Made by a program: the position numbers and the translations under genes. A stretch of 64,000 bases of DNA from Vandiemenella viatica (taxonomy: Eukaryota; Arthropoda; Insecta; Orthoptera; Morabidae). The stretch covers positions 179,498,935-179,562,934 of the forward strand of contig CM061921.1 of NCBI GenBank assembly GCA_031002005.1, read 5' to 3'. Position 1 is the stretch's first letter, and the number at the start of each line of letters is the position of its first letter. This document shows, piece after piece, positions 46,878-59,817 of the stretch. Under the pieces are notes generated by a model that made no database searches, had not been told where the DNA came from, and saw nothing but the letters and a program-made list of their open reading frames with translations.

Positions 46878-48560
46878 CTATTCCAATATTTTATGGGGCC
46901 ATCTATCTTTATTCATGCAATGTAGATGATCATTCCATCTTAGATGCTTTATTTCAATAATTTCAACTAGGACAGTAGCCAAAATTATTTGATCCCATAT
47001 TTTATTGTTCTTTCTTTTGCCTAGTAGTATAGGCCTATAACTATATCTCCAGTTACCAATTTCCATCAAAAGTAATTTCTTCCTTAACATATCACTTACT
47101 TCTCAACTCCTACAATCCATAAGTTGCTATACTGTCTACAAATGTCTTGTAAATTCTAATTTTTTCACTTTTGTTATATGTATTCCATGAAAGATATACA
47201 GGTCTTCATTTACTTGCTTACTCCACCTGATACACTTTTTAATTTCTGTTTCACTCAATCTTTCCTTAGAAATTATTACCTCAGATATTTATATGAATCA
47301 ACATGTATTATTCTCTCTCTCTCTCTTTTTTTTTAAAATTCTATATTCCACTATGTACTGCTGATAAATAAATATTTCATTTTATCAATATTAATTGATA
47401 AACTCCATTCTGGTTACTGTCCTGATTTTCAAACTAGTATCTTATGTCGTCCTCAGAAAAAAAATTACCTGCTCTCAGCAAAATGTACAGATGTACATTG
47501 AATATGCTGTCCTTACTAATAGTTATTCCCATAGTGCAACATGATCACCATAATTAAGAGCTGAGTCCAGGTATATCTTGAATGGTGTTGCCCATGTTTG
47601 TCTTAAAACTTTTGGAACTATAAATTTATCTGACAATTTTGTTCCTATTTTTATTCTACTAATGGTATTACTATGCAGATTTATCTATATATCAAAGAAT
47701 GCTGAAGGAACTATTATCATATGGCTTTGTAAATTCTGTAATAATAGTCATCTTGTTTGACATGCTGACAAGGTTTCTTACTGGCTGCAGAATTCACCCC
47801 CCCCCCAACCCCTGACCTAGCCTGGCAGTCCTATAAGTTTAACGTGGAATCTGAACCACATACTCATTCTGGTATAGTTCACGTTATACAGTCCAAACTG
47901 GATTAAAACTGGGGACCTTTCAATCTCCAGTCAGACACCTTAATCACAAAACCATCAGATCGCTCATCAACTCTATTAAAAGACATTTAAGTCTCTAAAT
48001 TTCTCCAGCAATTGTTTCAGTTGGAGAAAAGGTTATCAGTACATGTTTTTTCTATGTGAAAAACATTCTATTTCTCCTAATCTCTAATAAGAAATTCAAC
48101 ATACTGTTTAGTAATGTTCAAATATAATCTTGAAATGGATTTAATTACAGTCACACTTGATAGTTTGTAAATTTTTTCTGTCACCTTTTTATGGATGATT
48201 GAGATGTATATAATTTTATATTCAGGAGGTAGATATCCATCTCCACAGAAACAGTCAGAAATGGATGTCAGAAGATCAAGCAGGTCTTTTTTTAAAGCTT
48301 TATAATGATACAATTTGGTCCTGGAGTTCATACATAAAAAAAAAAACGTTTTTAAAACTGCTTTGAGCCCCTACTGTGTAACAGTATAATACTTATTAAA
48401 TATATATTTGAGTAGAAAGTCTTATTATCATTCCCTGTCAAGAACTTCTATCAATCTTCAGTAAACAGGTTTTGATAGTAATCTTTCCATTACTTTGATG
48501 TAATCAAACTGATATACACCCTTTCTTCCTTGTTAGTTCCAAGCAATTTTGGATTTCTCA
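46878..48560 (-). pseudogene. Non-LTR reverse transcriptase relic
   Basis: Minus strand: the RT finger region at 48331-48060 reads GDGYLPPEYKIIYISIIHKK, then KSISRLYLNITKQ. The C-terminal end at 47090-46878 reads KHLRWNDHLHCMNKDRWPH, the last segment of insect endonuclease-RT proteins. The middle, with the catalytic box, is too decayed to read. A SINE (47780-47975) is inserted in it. Confidence 0.65.
47780..47975 (-). repeat. tRNA-derived SINE
   Basis: Reverse complement shows A-box-like TGATGGTTTTGTGATTAAGG and B-box-like CCCCAGTTTTAATCC, spaced as in a tRNA, with a poly-C tract at the far end (near 47797). Confidence 0.55.
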
Positions 48561-48779
48561 TCATTTTATGTCTGATCTCTTTGCCTATATCTACTGATGC
48601 ATAATTCATCCTTGACCTTGGTTACCATTTTTTATTTCCATCTCTGCAGCAACATGTCAGGTGCTCTTTCTCATTGTTAGTTTTTTTTTTTGAAGAGCTG
48701 TCTGAGTCTTTATATGTTTAGAATATTTTTATGATTGCAGATACCATTTTATATTTGAATAATTATTAGAACAAATTCA
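48561..48779. other. Intergenic DNA, nothing recognised
   Basis: T-rich sequence between two LINE relics. Confidence 0.5.
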
Positions 48780-49140
48780 GAAGCCTTTCTTTACTGTTAT
48801 CATGGATATGATAAAGGAGCTGGAATGGGATTCATTGCAAGACAGGAGGAGAATGAGGAGGGTCATGGGAGTGTACAGGGCATATACTGGCGATAGGTAT
48901 GAAAAGTAGTGCATGGAAGGGAAAAGATGACCATGACCACAAGCTGGCACTCGATTTCAGGCACAAGGGTGTAGGAAGATTTTCTTTTTTTATAGGTAAG
49001 GGTGTCAGCGATTGGAATGAGTTACCAAGAGAAATGATGAATAATTTACCGAAAACTTTGAAAGAATTTAAAGATAAAATTTGTAGAGGGCAAATGTGGG
49101 TAGGTGCAGGATAGGGGGAAGATGGGTGTGTAGGGAAATT
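48780..49140 (+). mobile_element. 3' fragment of a jockey/CR1-type LINE
   Basis: Plus-strand coding ELEWDSLQDRRRMRR (near 48818) and GKGVSDWNELPREM (near 49000) is the C-terminal end of a LINE RT. A TAG interrupts it near 48905, and the frame ends at 49112. A short 3' UTR follows. Confidence 0.7.
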
Positions 49141-49505
49141 GCCACCGGAGCCTGTGCTCCATTGCAATTAAATTAATATCATTTTCTCCGAATGACCTTA
49201 TGATGTCATTCTTGTCTATTTCCCTTGTATGTGCATTGATATCTACTGGAAAAAATATCTCTTTCCTAATACTGATCACATCTAATACATGGCTAGGAGG
49301 TGTGTCATGTGCATCTTTAACAGCAGCAGCATCTTAAGTGGATGGAACATACACTACAATTACCACCATCTTATATCCCGTGACTGTGAGTTCAACTTTG
49401 GCAATGTGTTCATTTACTTCACCCTAGTCCCTGATATTTTTGTTATATCTTTTTCTATTTAATAATGATACACCTTCCTCTAGCTTGTTTCATATACACT
49501 AATGC

Positions 49506-49506
<1 letters not shown>

Positions 49507-49545
<39 letters not shown>
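49507..49545 (+). repeat. (TA)n microsatellite
   Basis: About 20 TA units, directly abutting a Tc1 fragment. Confidence 0.95.
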
Positions 49546-49548
<3 letters not shown>

Positions 49549-50021
49549 TGATCAGCCAAAGAATTGTGATTCTTGTGCTCTGAAACAGTTCTGGAAGCAC
49601 CAGAATTGTACTCTTCCATCAGATCTGCCACAGATCACCCCCTGTTCTGCTTTACAGAGTGGGCAAGCCTCCAACTTCCATGTTCTGTGATGTGAAATGT
49701 GTGTCCACTACATTGTTGCCTACTCGTGGTTTCACCATCCTTCAAACGCTTTCCATAGATTCTCACTACAGTAGTACGCGAACAGCCAACCAGCCTCTCT
49801 GTTTCTGAGATGCTCGTTCCCAGGCACCATGCCCACAAACTGCTGGCCTGTAATTTAAGAGAATTTCATGACCTGTGCGTAGAAATCTGGTGTCAGATAC
49901 CTCTGGAGACCTACCAAGGACTTGTAGAATCCATGCTACACCAAATTACTGCTGTATTGCATTCAAAAGGTGGACCAATATGCTAGCAAGTAGGTGGTCA
50001 TAATGTTTTGACTGATCAGTG
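49546..50021 (-). mobile_element. Tc1-like element, internally deleted (476 bp)
   Basis: Ends share ACTGATCAG followed by CCAAA or TCAAA, flanked by TA (49544-49545 and 50022-50023). The minus strand encodes ISETERLVGCSRTTVVRIYG, a Tc1 helix-turn-helix segment. No catalytic domain remains. Confidence 0.82.
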
Positions 50022-51124
50022 TATTTGATAACAGTGGCTGAAAAAATGCTGCTAGACAATAAAAATAAGGAAGGATAGAGAATGTAAATCCATCACTCAT
50101 CACAGATGAAGGCAGAAGGGCCATGAAAAATACACAAACATGAACATTTTATGTCAAAATATTGTAAAGTGAGTTCATATAATGTGTCTGTGATTGTATT
50201 TCATCAACCCACACAACTTGTTTCACAAACCTATGTTATGCAGTGGCGTAGCTAGCGTGGGTGACACCCGGGGCGATTATCGATGGTATCAACCCTTGAA
50301 AACTTAAATTCAAAATAAAATAAAATATCTTGTAAGTGTAAAATATGATATTAATAAAATATAATTAAATAAACATTAATTGTTATTAAAAATTATAGTT
50401 AGTAAAATCGTAATATTAACATCATTTAAAAATACACAAATAAAATAAAAACAATTGCATTCACAATCTCCTCTTTTTAGCTTTAACAGCTCCAAACTCG
50501 TAAATCACATCTTCAAAATTATCAATTTGAGTTACTTCATGTTCAATAGTCACTATGGCAAGATTTTAACCATGTGGTGCTCACCGGTGATCGAAAGTGG
50601 TTTTAGATTAATTTTAAATCCTCTGAAGATCGGGCCTCAGTCCAACACTCGGCCGTCATTGGATTGGTTTCTGTTTTGATGGTGCGGATCAGTGTCGGCC
50701 TGCTGGTTGTGGAGAAGCGCATAGAGAGAGTTCGGAAATTTCCCTTCTCTTACGACTAAATGTTGTTTTCATGTTATTATTTGTCTTAAAAAAAGTATTT
50801 TTTTCATCCATGATCATCAGACGTTTGTAAAATGTAGGATGAGTCCTAGCATCTTCGCATTAAAAAATCAAAGCTTTGCCAGAGTTGAAGATCAATTTTA
50901 AGATGCACAAAAATTGCAGCTGAGATCCGCATTTGTAACCGAACCTACCATACCTGAATAACACGCCATAACCAGACGCAAGACTAACCTTGAAGTACTG
51001 AAAAATGTGTATTCAAACACATAAAAGTGGATTTGTGTCTTCTGATAGCAAAAATAGGTGGTATAGAAAAAGAGTATGTTTATTTTATCACGTTTGAAAA
51101 TTTATTTTTTATTTCACCTATATT

Positions 51125-51235
51125 CGGATTGGTGACTCAAATGGTTACTGCATGCAACTTGGAAACTAAAGGTCCCGGTTCAAATCCCAGTGTTGACTGT
51201 AATTTTTGCAGGCTTTAAAATTGACATTTACCACA
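51125..51235 (+). repeat. tRNA-derived SINE in the hAT-like element
   Basis: A-box-like TTGGTGACTCAAATGGTTAC (51129-51148) and B-box GGTTCAAATCC (51178-51188). Confidence 0.6.
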
Positions 51236-52079
51236 GACAAAGCTTGTATCTGTTAATTCGAAGGACGCTCGGTGGTTCGAATTTCACATTAATCTTTAGG
51301 TCTTCTTTTCATGTTAGGTGACTACGATATAGGTGCACAGCGAGTTTCCCAATAAGAAACTCTGTGACTGGAACCTTGAGATAACATGAAATTATTAATT
51401 TCACTATACAAAATCTTTACGACCTATATTTAAATTAAAATATGTTATAATCTCGTTCTTCACTAACAAAAAATACTGAGTGAATGAAAAGAACTTCAGA
51501 GAAAACAGACACGTCGAGTGCGAAGTGATTGACATTTCATTGAGATTGTATTGATACTATTAATACTGCGCTGGGATAGGCCTACTATATTGGTACATAA
51601 AAGATCCATAAGTTCTGTGATTATGTGAGTTAGATAAAAAAGTATTTTAATGTACTTTCATACCAAAACTGTGCAAAATAAAGTACAATACTCTACAATA
51701 AAGTAGGGTGTCAAACCTACCTGTTATCCCCAACACTGATTCCCTGAAACAATCACTTGAAAACGTTAAAGGAGACTAAAGACTCGGTAGGAATACGGGC
51801 GAGCTATGGAAAAATGTGGACGCGAGGGGGCGAGCCGTCACTCGGCCGACTGTTGTTGCGGTGACGGTACAGGCCAGCATTTGCCAAGTGCAGCTCGACC
51901 TTTACACTTAGCAACTGAGACACAATCTGTCACAAATTAAAATCCCTACACCCAGATGATGTTGTGATAAATGAATGAAATTTGGCCTCAAGTATGCCCT
52001 CATGAAGAATATTAAATGATTAAAAATTTAAAGTTTTATATGTATAAAAATTAAGTTTAAAAAAAAAAAAAAAAGCGTA

Positions 52080-53250
52080 TAAGTGGCGAACAGTGTGGTT
52101 AACGTGACACTTTGTTGTCCACAAGTTTTTGTTGGCTAAGTATGCCAAGGCGAAGAGTGACAACTCTGTACACCCAAATGTCCAACTGATAGAGAGGTCG
52201 GAGAATTGATGTGTTTTTAAAGAGTGCATCATATTGTGAAATCTCCCTAAGGATTGGCTGTAGTGCAATGTCAGTATACAGACTTGTTACACAGTGGATG
52301 AAAGAAGGCTCTAATACTCCTAGAGCAGGCATGGGTCCATACAGATTCTTGGCTTCGAGGTCTGGGCCCCTCCAACCAGTGATCGGAGCGCCCCATTAGC
52401 CGGCGGGCCCGGGTACAATTGACCCGCTTCCCCCCCCCCTCCCCCTCCCCTAGCGGTGGCCCTGTTGCTGGCAGATGGTTGACTGCAGGCCAGATCCAAG
52501 CAGTGGTTACAGATAGTCACCCCCCTCCCCGGACGATTGTAAACTAATTGTTTGCAGGTGAGTTACACAATCTGACCCGCACGCAATGTATCCCATTAAC
52601 CTAACTGCATTGCCAGCATCATCTAACCTGGTGTAATGCGAAATACAAATGGACATGTGAATGGCGTACATTTGTGTTTAGAGACGAGTCTCGATTCTGT
52701 CTGTGGCAAAGTGTTAATCGATGACTTGTACACAGGCGTAGTGGAGAAACGGCTTACCTACTGTGATTTCAGAACATCATGCAAGTGCAGCCACTGGTGT
52801 CATGTTTTGGCGGCAATCATTTTTGACAGCTTGACTGAATCGGCTGTTGTTGAAGGCAATGACAGCCCATCACTATGTGGACGGGGTACTGCATCTTATT
52901 GTGATACCCTTCATGTTAACCATCCAAATCACATTTTCCAACAAGACAGTGCCCGTCCTCATACTGCGGCCATCGTCACACAAGCTTTGCAAAGAGTTTC
53001 GATCACAATTTGGACAGCATGATTCCCAGATTTGTCCCCAATAGAGCATGTCTAGGATACCAGGAGTAGACAAATTAGATCACATGGTCACCCAGCACTA
53101 ACTGTGCAACAATTTACTGCAAAATACATTCACGCGTAGTGAGACATACACCAAGAAGATATCCGAACACTTGTTGTGTCAATGCTGGCGAGGATTCACG
53201 AATGTATTGGTGCTCAAGTTGGGCGCATTTCTCACTGACAACTGTATCTA
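52080..53250 (+). pseudogene. Tc1-type transposase relic, split by a GC-rich insert
   Basis: The N-terminal part near 52140-52320 reads MPRRRVTTLYTQMSN and CEISLRIGCSAMSVYRLV (helix-turn-helix). A GC-rich ~200-bp block (52330-52530, with poly-C) interrupts it. The catalytic part near 52860-53050 has FQQDSARPHTA and FPDLSPIEHV, with ~32 residues between Asp and Glu, close to DD34E. Stops at 53023 and elsewhere inactivate it. The first catalytic Asp was not found. Confidence 0.75.
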
Positions 53251-55080
53251 AAGTATCTAAAGGTAATAACTTAGACTGATCCATTTCCATTTGTTATCAT
53301 TTCTTCTAGGTATGGCCCTGGATTTATCTTCAAAGTTTCCTAAAATTTTACCATTCATGTATGCGTGTTGTGATTTTAATTTCCACCAGTGTAACTATTG
53401 GGCGACCATAAGATTCCGCTACAAATTTATAAAAGTCGAAAGCTACCCAATCATTTGTTATTGAAACGTTAACATAGGCTGTATTTAAATGACTTCGCAA
53501 CCTCGGTTTTTGCAGGACCAAGGGATATTGAGAGGAAAGTTAACAGAAGTGGCTTGATCCAAGTAGAAGCAATTCCAGACTCATATGAGGTCCCATTGGC
53601 GCAAACGCAGGATCCGGGTCCTACAAGTTGTGAGACCCTGGGGATACTGTATAGTCAGAGAAACAACTCTACATTAAGTTCCTTCATAAAAATAGAAGAA
53701 TAAATAAAATATAAAAACATAACTAAACGTAATTAAAAAAAACAACGGGTAAGGTAATAAAATAACATGCCTTTGCAATATCTGCCTTGTTTACATGAAG
53801 TATTTAACAAGTGAAGTATTTTACTTCCAACCTAAGAAATACATAACTACAGACTCCTAAATATGACATTGTATGTACTGAAGATCGTCTCTATTTGTAA
53901 ATTTTAGATTTCTAGTATCACTCTGTAGCGTATAAATAAAGATGTTGTAAACGGCTCGAATGCTCATTCAGTTTATGATTAAAGCTCAATTTTTCTTCAG
54001 GAACAGAAGTTCAATATTCCTGATGATTTAAGGAACCCATAAGAATTTTGGTACCTTTATTCGACAGAGAGGTTACCCATAATAGAAATCTTCTTCTGTA
54101 AATTTATTATGGAAAATTCTTAGAGAATCATATGCTTATTTATTTCATCGCAATCATATTTGCATATTCTAGATCAGTAGAAAGCATAGCAAACTTACAT
54201 GAACCAGGAGTTAAAGTTCTTACTAATGTTATGATTTCGCTAGCAAGATACGCGGTTATGACTGTTTTAAACACATGCCCTACAAAAACTGATTACCAAC
54301 AACAGACGATACCATCAATGAACACTTGGACTTGTTCGGATTAATTTGAAACCTGACAGTATTGCTAGTTTAATGCAGTTTTCCGAATCATTTTATTTGC
54401 ATAAATTCGAACATGATACGATTTCATGTCGAATATAGGTGCACTGTCGACAATAGGTAGGTACGCATAGTGTAAATCTGATAACGCAAAATGTACTCAA
54501 TTTATACATCACGATTCTGTCAGATGATAAATTCAAAAATTACTAGAAAATACTTCAAGGCACTTTTGAATCGTAGCTATAAAGCTAATAGAATTGTAAA
54601 TAAGAAAAAAAAATTTGAAGCCTAGACTACGAGTATTCCGAAATAGGCTTGGTTCCTATTTTTTTTCATTTTGAAAGGAAAATCTAACATTTTTCTTGAA
54701 ATAATTTCGAGGATTTACAATTTTACTGGCTAATTACCGCGATTTTAACAATTTTAAATTTATATAATATATCCTTTAATTTTAAAACTTCCTCTCTTTA
54801 CACAAGAAAACTTACATTATATCCACCGCTGCTCCTAACAAACCAAACAACAGTGACGGACGGAAAGCACAACGAGTTCCTGTGATTGTTGGAGCTACAG
54901 AGTGGTGCTCTCTTTGTTTAAGCATGCGGTGTTGCCAATAACTGTAATGAAAGAGCACAGCTCCCTGGATTGTATTTGAAAAAGCGATAGATCAACTTAA
55001 TGTTAGACGTGTTTCGACACCAAAGGATAAAAGAAGTCTATCAAAAAAACAAATTATCATACTAATTTTGATTAGTATTC
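53251..55080. other. Right interior of the hAT-like element, no gene seen
   Basis: AT-rich with short frames only, such as 54132-54344, none with a recognised domain. Confidence 0.5.
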
Positions 55081-55148
55081 TCGAAATGCGGGTGTCACCC
55101 CCAAATGCAGCATGCCCTTCCCCCCCTAGCTACGCCACTGATGCTATG

Positions 55149-56599
55149 TGTTGTTTATTAATCAGTAACTAAACCACATGTATTTAGGAAATCACAAAAT
55201 ATGTGCACTGCCAGAAAGTTGTAAGTTGAACCATCATTCTTAGTCAGGCAAGATAATTTGCACAATGTCCAGTTTCCTCAAATCATCTAGTAAAACTTTC
55301 TTCACTGGTAAGAATTATTCCCTTACACAGTTATTTATAGAAAGTCAACAAAAAATATATATATCATAACTAAAAAGGTTACTACATTGACATTAAGTCA
55401 CAGGTTATCTTTGGTAAGAGAAATGTCCCTTTCTATGATAAACCAAATAGTTTTCATTGTACTTTCTGAACAATTAATATACTTACATGCTTTGAAGTAT
55501 TTGAGTATTATAATATCTTTAACAAGTACTTTACAAGAGTTGTTTTGCACTTCATGAAATGTAGCCTCACTTTTCTATCTTGGAAAAAAATTTTGTACAA
55601 ATAGTTCTTTATAACTGTTATGAATAGGTCTACCTTAGTTCTGTTGTCACCAAAGAATTTTCATGTCTTTAAAAAAATGTTGGCATTTTTCCACTGGGCT
55701 CAGGATTTTTCCTCAGAGCTGAACATCTAGAACAGACTCCAGGCACTCTCAGCATGCTGTCAAATGACTGTTAGGGATAGTTGGAGTGTTTATGGGCTGA
55801 CTAAGATTGTAGGAAATAAAATTATTGGAGATAATCATGTTAAATACACTATAAAAGAAAAGTGTGAACTGAGTTCTCCAGCCACAGCGAGTAAATTTTC
55901 TTATACTAATAAAATTTATCAAGAGAATAATTTATATTTATTTCAAAATTTATCAATAGAACTAATTTATATTCATTTCAAAATTTACTCTTGTTTCCAT
56001 TGCTAATATTTATGCCACCCTAATCTATTCAATAATTATTAAATGTTAACAATATATATTAAAACTACTTTGCATAGAATCAAATATATAACAATAGTAT
56101 TCAAGCTAGAAATCAGGAGGATTTATGTTTGATGCCCATTGTTCCCATCCAGTTTCAAGCTAGAAATCAGGAGGATTTATGTTTGAATGCCCATTGTTCC
56201 CATCCAGTTTTTTTTTTTTTGCTATGATTTCCCAAGACAAATCTCAAAATGGTGGATTCACTTCCCATCCTTTACCAATAACTTTTTGCTAGCTCTACTG
56301 AGCTGTAAAATCTGTATGACCTGTAAACCTCCAATGATTTTTTTAATTTCTGTTATTTGATTTGGCTTTCCAGACATAATTAAGTCTAATTTTTTTTAAA
56401 AAAGGAGCAAAGCTACCTAATATCCACCAAAAAGATTAATCATATTTACAAACTTTCTAATTAATCACATAATCATATCAAAATATATACCATTTCTTTC
56501 AGTTTCTCCAAGACACATTGTTTCCTTGCCAATGAATCTTTAATTTAGGCTAGAAAATATATTGTTTGCAATTAGCTGAAATCTGAAATTTGTTTCCAC
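55149..56599. other. AT-rich intergenic DNA
   Basis: No gene recognised. Contains a 53-bp tandem duplication (56102-56208). Confidence 0.6.
56102..56208 (+). repeat. 53-bp tandem duplication
   Basis: CAAGCTAGAAATCAGGAGGA...CCCATCCAGTTT occurs twice in tandem, nearly identical, followed by a T-run. Confidence 0.95.
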
Positions 56600-57883
56600 C
56601 ATAGGTGGGCACAGTTAATCGAAAAGTTAACTTCATTAATCATCAATCCGCTACTTAAAAAGTTAACTTGGATAATGGTTAAAGCATCACATTTTTGGAA
56701 ATTTAACACAAGTTTAAGTTAACAGTTAAAAGTTTACCATGCAAGAGTGGAACTGATGTTTATGTATTGTAATAGGTATAACTGCAAGCAATACCAAGGT
56801 GCTATGTACCATGATGTGAATCAATAATACATCTACCAAATGTCCTTCTGGAAATTGAGTATTTACCGGGGTCCAACGTTTTCACAGCTTCTCAAACGTA
56901 TCGGATTCTTCAACATGTAGTGGAATCATGTTGGCAACTAAAATATTTGCAATACATCGGTCGACACCAGCTTGAATATTTTGGTTCTGGTAGCTATGAT
57001 ACCAAATTTATTATTGATGTAAACTTTTATTAGCAGATTGCAATGAAAACAAATCAGTTCTGCTGCTATCTACATCAGATGAAGCCACAGCACTTGAAGA
57101 TGGCTTTGAATTATTTTTGTTTTTGTTCCCATGAGTTGGCTCTGTTTTTACTTTTTCTTCAAACTGTTTATATTTGGATATATGCATCCTCTTCATATGT
57201 TGTTATGTGCCTAGATTGTAGAACGTTTAGATAAACACAGTTTGAATTCAAAAATCAACCTTTCTCCCAGTATTGATTTAAGTGAAACATAATAGCATAA
57301 ATGTGGCTAAGGATTTTTAATATTCTCATTGCTATTATTAACATTGCTGCTTTCACTAACTGACTGAAGAGCTTAAGTTTTCATGATGTAATCATGTAAT
57401 GAATGTCAGTTTAACTTATTTCCCTAACGAACACCAGACCACTACAAACTAAAAAGTGAAATTTTCCTGGCAGTAAAAAAGATAGATTATAAAAATATTA
57501 AAATCAATCACCAATCGAATTAGAAATGAGCAGTGAGTGCCAGTTTGAAGGTGTGAAATAGAAACGCTACAAAACTCTAGCTTTCCTGCTCACACCCATG
57601 CCATGCCTAGCATAATAATTGTATACATATCACGCTCAAACTTCATGTTACCTATTATTCGTTTGCAACCTGCCTCGTCGAAAGTACGAGCATGACATGG
57701 CGCGCAATTTAAACATACCAAATGACAACTACCAATGTAATGGACTAAAGTTAACGGTAGTTCAATTTAACGAAAGTTAAGAAGACCGTTAACTATTTTT
57801 TAGGTTAACTTAAAAGCTAAATTTTTGCAACTTTGTTAACTTAATTAATGATTAACAGATTAATGATTTTTTTCCCAGCTGTG
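56600..57883. mobile_element. hAT-like element (1284 bp), non-autonomous
   Basis: Ends CATAGGTGGGC and CACAGCTGGGA (right, reverse complement), each followed by TTAATC/TTAAC-rich sub-terminal repeats. Flanks GTTTCCAC (56592-56599) and GGTTCCAC (57884-57891) are an 8-bp duplication with one change. No transposase domain is readable. Confidence 0.78.
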
Positions 57884-57891
57884 GGTTCCAC

Positions 57892-59800
57892 CAACCTGCT
57901 CTAACCTTAAATCCCTTCGGCAATCAGTTCTTTAAGCTCCTGTACAGTATTGCTTCAGAAGTGGCCAAGTTAACATCCCTAGCAGCCACAATCTGACCAA
58001 TAGTGTTTACTTTCTTATAGTGTGAAACTTATCATTATTTGATTTCAGCAGATGAATGAACTATGATCCAACAAATTAGGATTTCTAAAAAAGTGTACGA
58101 GACAGCACACCTTTGATGTACGGTGGCCATTATGACAAAGTGGATAGAGCATCACCACCACCAGTACCAGAACCCTGGACCTCAGCTACACAACAACAAC
58201 ATTGGTAGCAGTTAGGGCAACAATTACGGAAGCAGTGAGTACTGGAAACAATAGATGTGTATTTGTAAGTGTATAAGTGGACTGTGTTGGTTTCAGATGC
58301 TGCAAAATATGACAGCAACACAGTAAACAATGTAACACCAGTAAATGATGGCCTAACAGAAAGCTGATGAGAAGAAAAATTGAGAATCACAGCAGAATTT
58401 ATCAACTAATAGCGGTAACAGTAAAAAATATAGAATTGTGTACAGAATGTTGGATACAGGTCCATACGTAGTAAATGTACAAGGAAAGGGATGAAATGTA
58501 GGATTCTTGCACACCATGTTGCTTGAAACACTTCTACATCAAATTATTCCTGAAATCCATGTATATCATCAACACAGAGGAAACAGGAAGGAACAGATTA
58601 AAAGTATAAACTAGTTCACCAATAGCAACAAACAATATTGAGAAATCCAGATCGTTGGTGGGAAGAAAACTTGAAACATATATTCCAGCCCATTTAGTCT
58701 TTAAACAATGTGTATTAAATGAAGAGGATACCATTTATAAATACAGGAAATGCTGGCAAAAATCATGTAACCAGTAAAATTTATTTCAGAATGGAGGTGA
58801 GGTTGAGCTCACTTCCTATAGATAGGCATTCCATAATTATATATATTTGGGATGAGGTGTGAGATAACACCATACACTCTAGCTGTAGGTAATAGCACCA
58901 ATTCTTTACATAATGGACATATAAAGAAACAACGCCGGGAAAAACCCCTCTGTGATGTGTGTCGTGAGACATACCGAATGGATGAATGCATTCCATGATT
59001 AAGTTGAGTGCAGTCCTCAACCGAAAGGTTGATTGGACCTTCCCATAAGACATACTAAGCCTGGTATCAGTGATAGGTCAACCAGTTTCTTCCCTCCTTA
59101 CCTAACATAGCCAGGAATCTGAACCACAGACGTTTTCTGGATTGCCAAGCTGTGCCAAAGGTGAAAGTCGGTTTAAGGGACTTTGACAGTGTTTGGAACG
59201 AGGACCTTTTGTTCCTCAGTCAGACAATTTATCTACTGAACCACCATACCACACTTCAGATATGGTGTTGTAATTTGCAGTGTACCACATAATGCGACAG
59301 ACAGGGTGTCCTCAATGCATTTACGATATGAGCAGGCACATGAATTAGCAGCCAGAAGCAAAATGTTTGTTAGACAAGCGGACGACACTGTGAAAAATAG
59401 GCCATATGCTTTGTCAGTAAATCGGCAGTGGCATTACCTGTAAATACCCCAGATGGGCTACAGGACTCGAGCAAAATATGAGGTATCACTAACCATATTG
59501 ACTTCCCATTCTGGACAACACATCTGTGTAGTGCACTGGGACAGTGATCACTGCATAAACAACAAGCGGCAAGCAGGTGATAAGAGAACATTCATATACC
59601 ACATAGCCTGTTTTTGCCTTCTCTCTGAACCCCCTTCCCCCCACATAGCCTGATGTGGCTTTTGCCTCTATACCACTCCTGTTACACCACCACAATCGGT
59701 GTCAGATAATGATGGCAGTCCTTATTAGAGATACATATTCTACATCACAGTCGTGCAGAATCAGACATTAAGCAGACGTGTAAGGAAGAAAATTCTCACT
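57892..59800. other. Intergenic DNA with a SINE, no gene seen
   Basis: Short frames without recognised domains. One tRNA-like SINE lies at 59050-59260. Confidence 0.5.
59050..59260 (-). repeat. tRNA-derived SINE
   Basis: Reverse complement has TGGTGGTTCAGTAGATAAAT (A-box side) and GGTCCTCGTTCCAAACAC (B-box side), then a GTCAAAGTCCCTTAAACCG body. Confidence 0.55.
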
Positions 59801-59817
59801 GCTATCAAATTCTATAT

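Larger units (their letters stand above)
50241..55140. mobile_element. hAT-like element, 4.9 kb, decayed
   Basis: A 15-bp terminal inverted repeat CAGTGGCGTAGCTAG is exact at both ends and is followed by a GGTGACACCC-type block that also recurs inverted at the right. Flanks ATGTTATG (50233-50240) and ATGCTATG (55141-55148) form an 8-bp duplication with one change. The interior is AT-rich; I could not identify its own transposase. It contains a SINE and a broken Tc1. Confidence 0.85.

Noticed and set aside
46569..46960. Plus-strand frames of 85 and 102 codons
   Set aside because: They overlap each other in different frames, have no domain, and lie next to minus-strand LINE sequence.
47293..47335. 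CT-rich and T-rich runs as a CRISPR-like or regulatory array
   Set aside because: Simple sequence only; a CRISPR is not expected in this genome and no spacer pattern exists.
57011..57196. Small Lys/Ser-rich frame as a transposase piece in the hAT-like element
   Set aside because: No zinc-finger spacing or hAT motif; low complexity.
58130..58230. tRNA-like SINE near TGGCCATTATGACAAAGTGG
   Set aside because: An A-box-like stretch is present but there is no acceptable B-box at the right distance.
59370..59591. RNase H-like GNATADLLTK stretch on the minus strand
   Set aside because: Too short and no supporting RT sequence beside it; could be chance.
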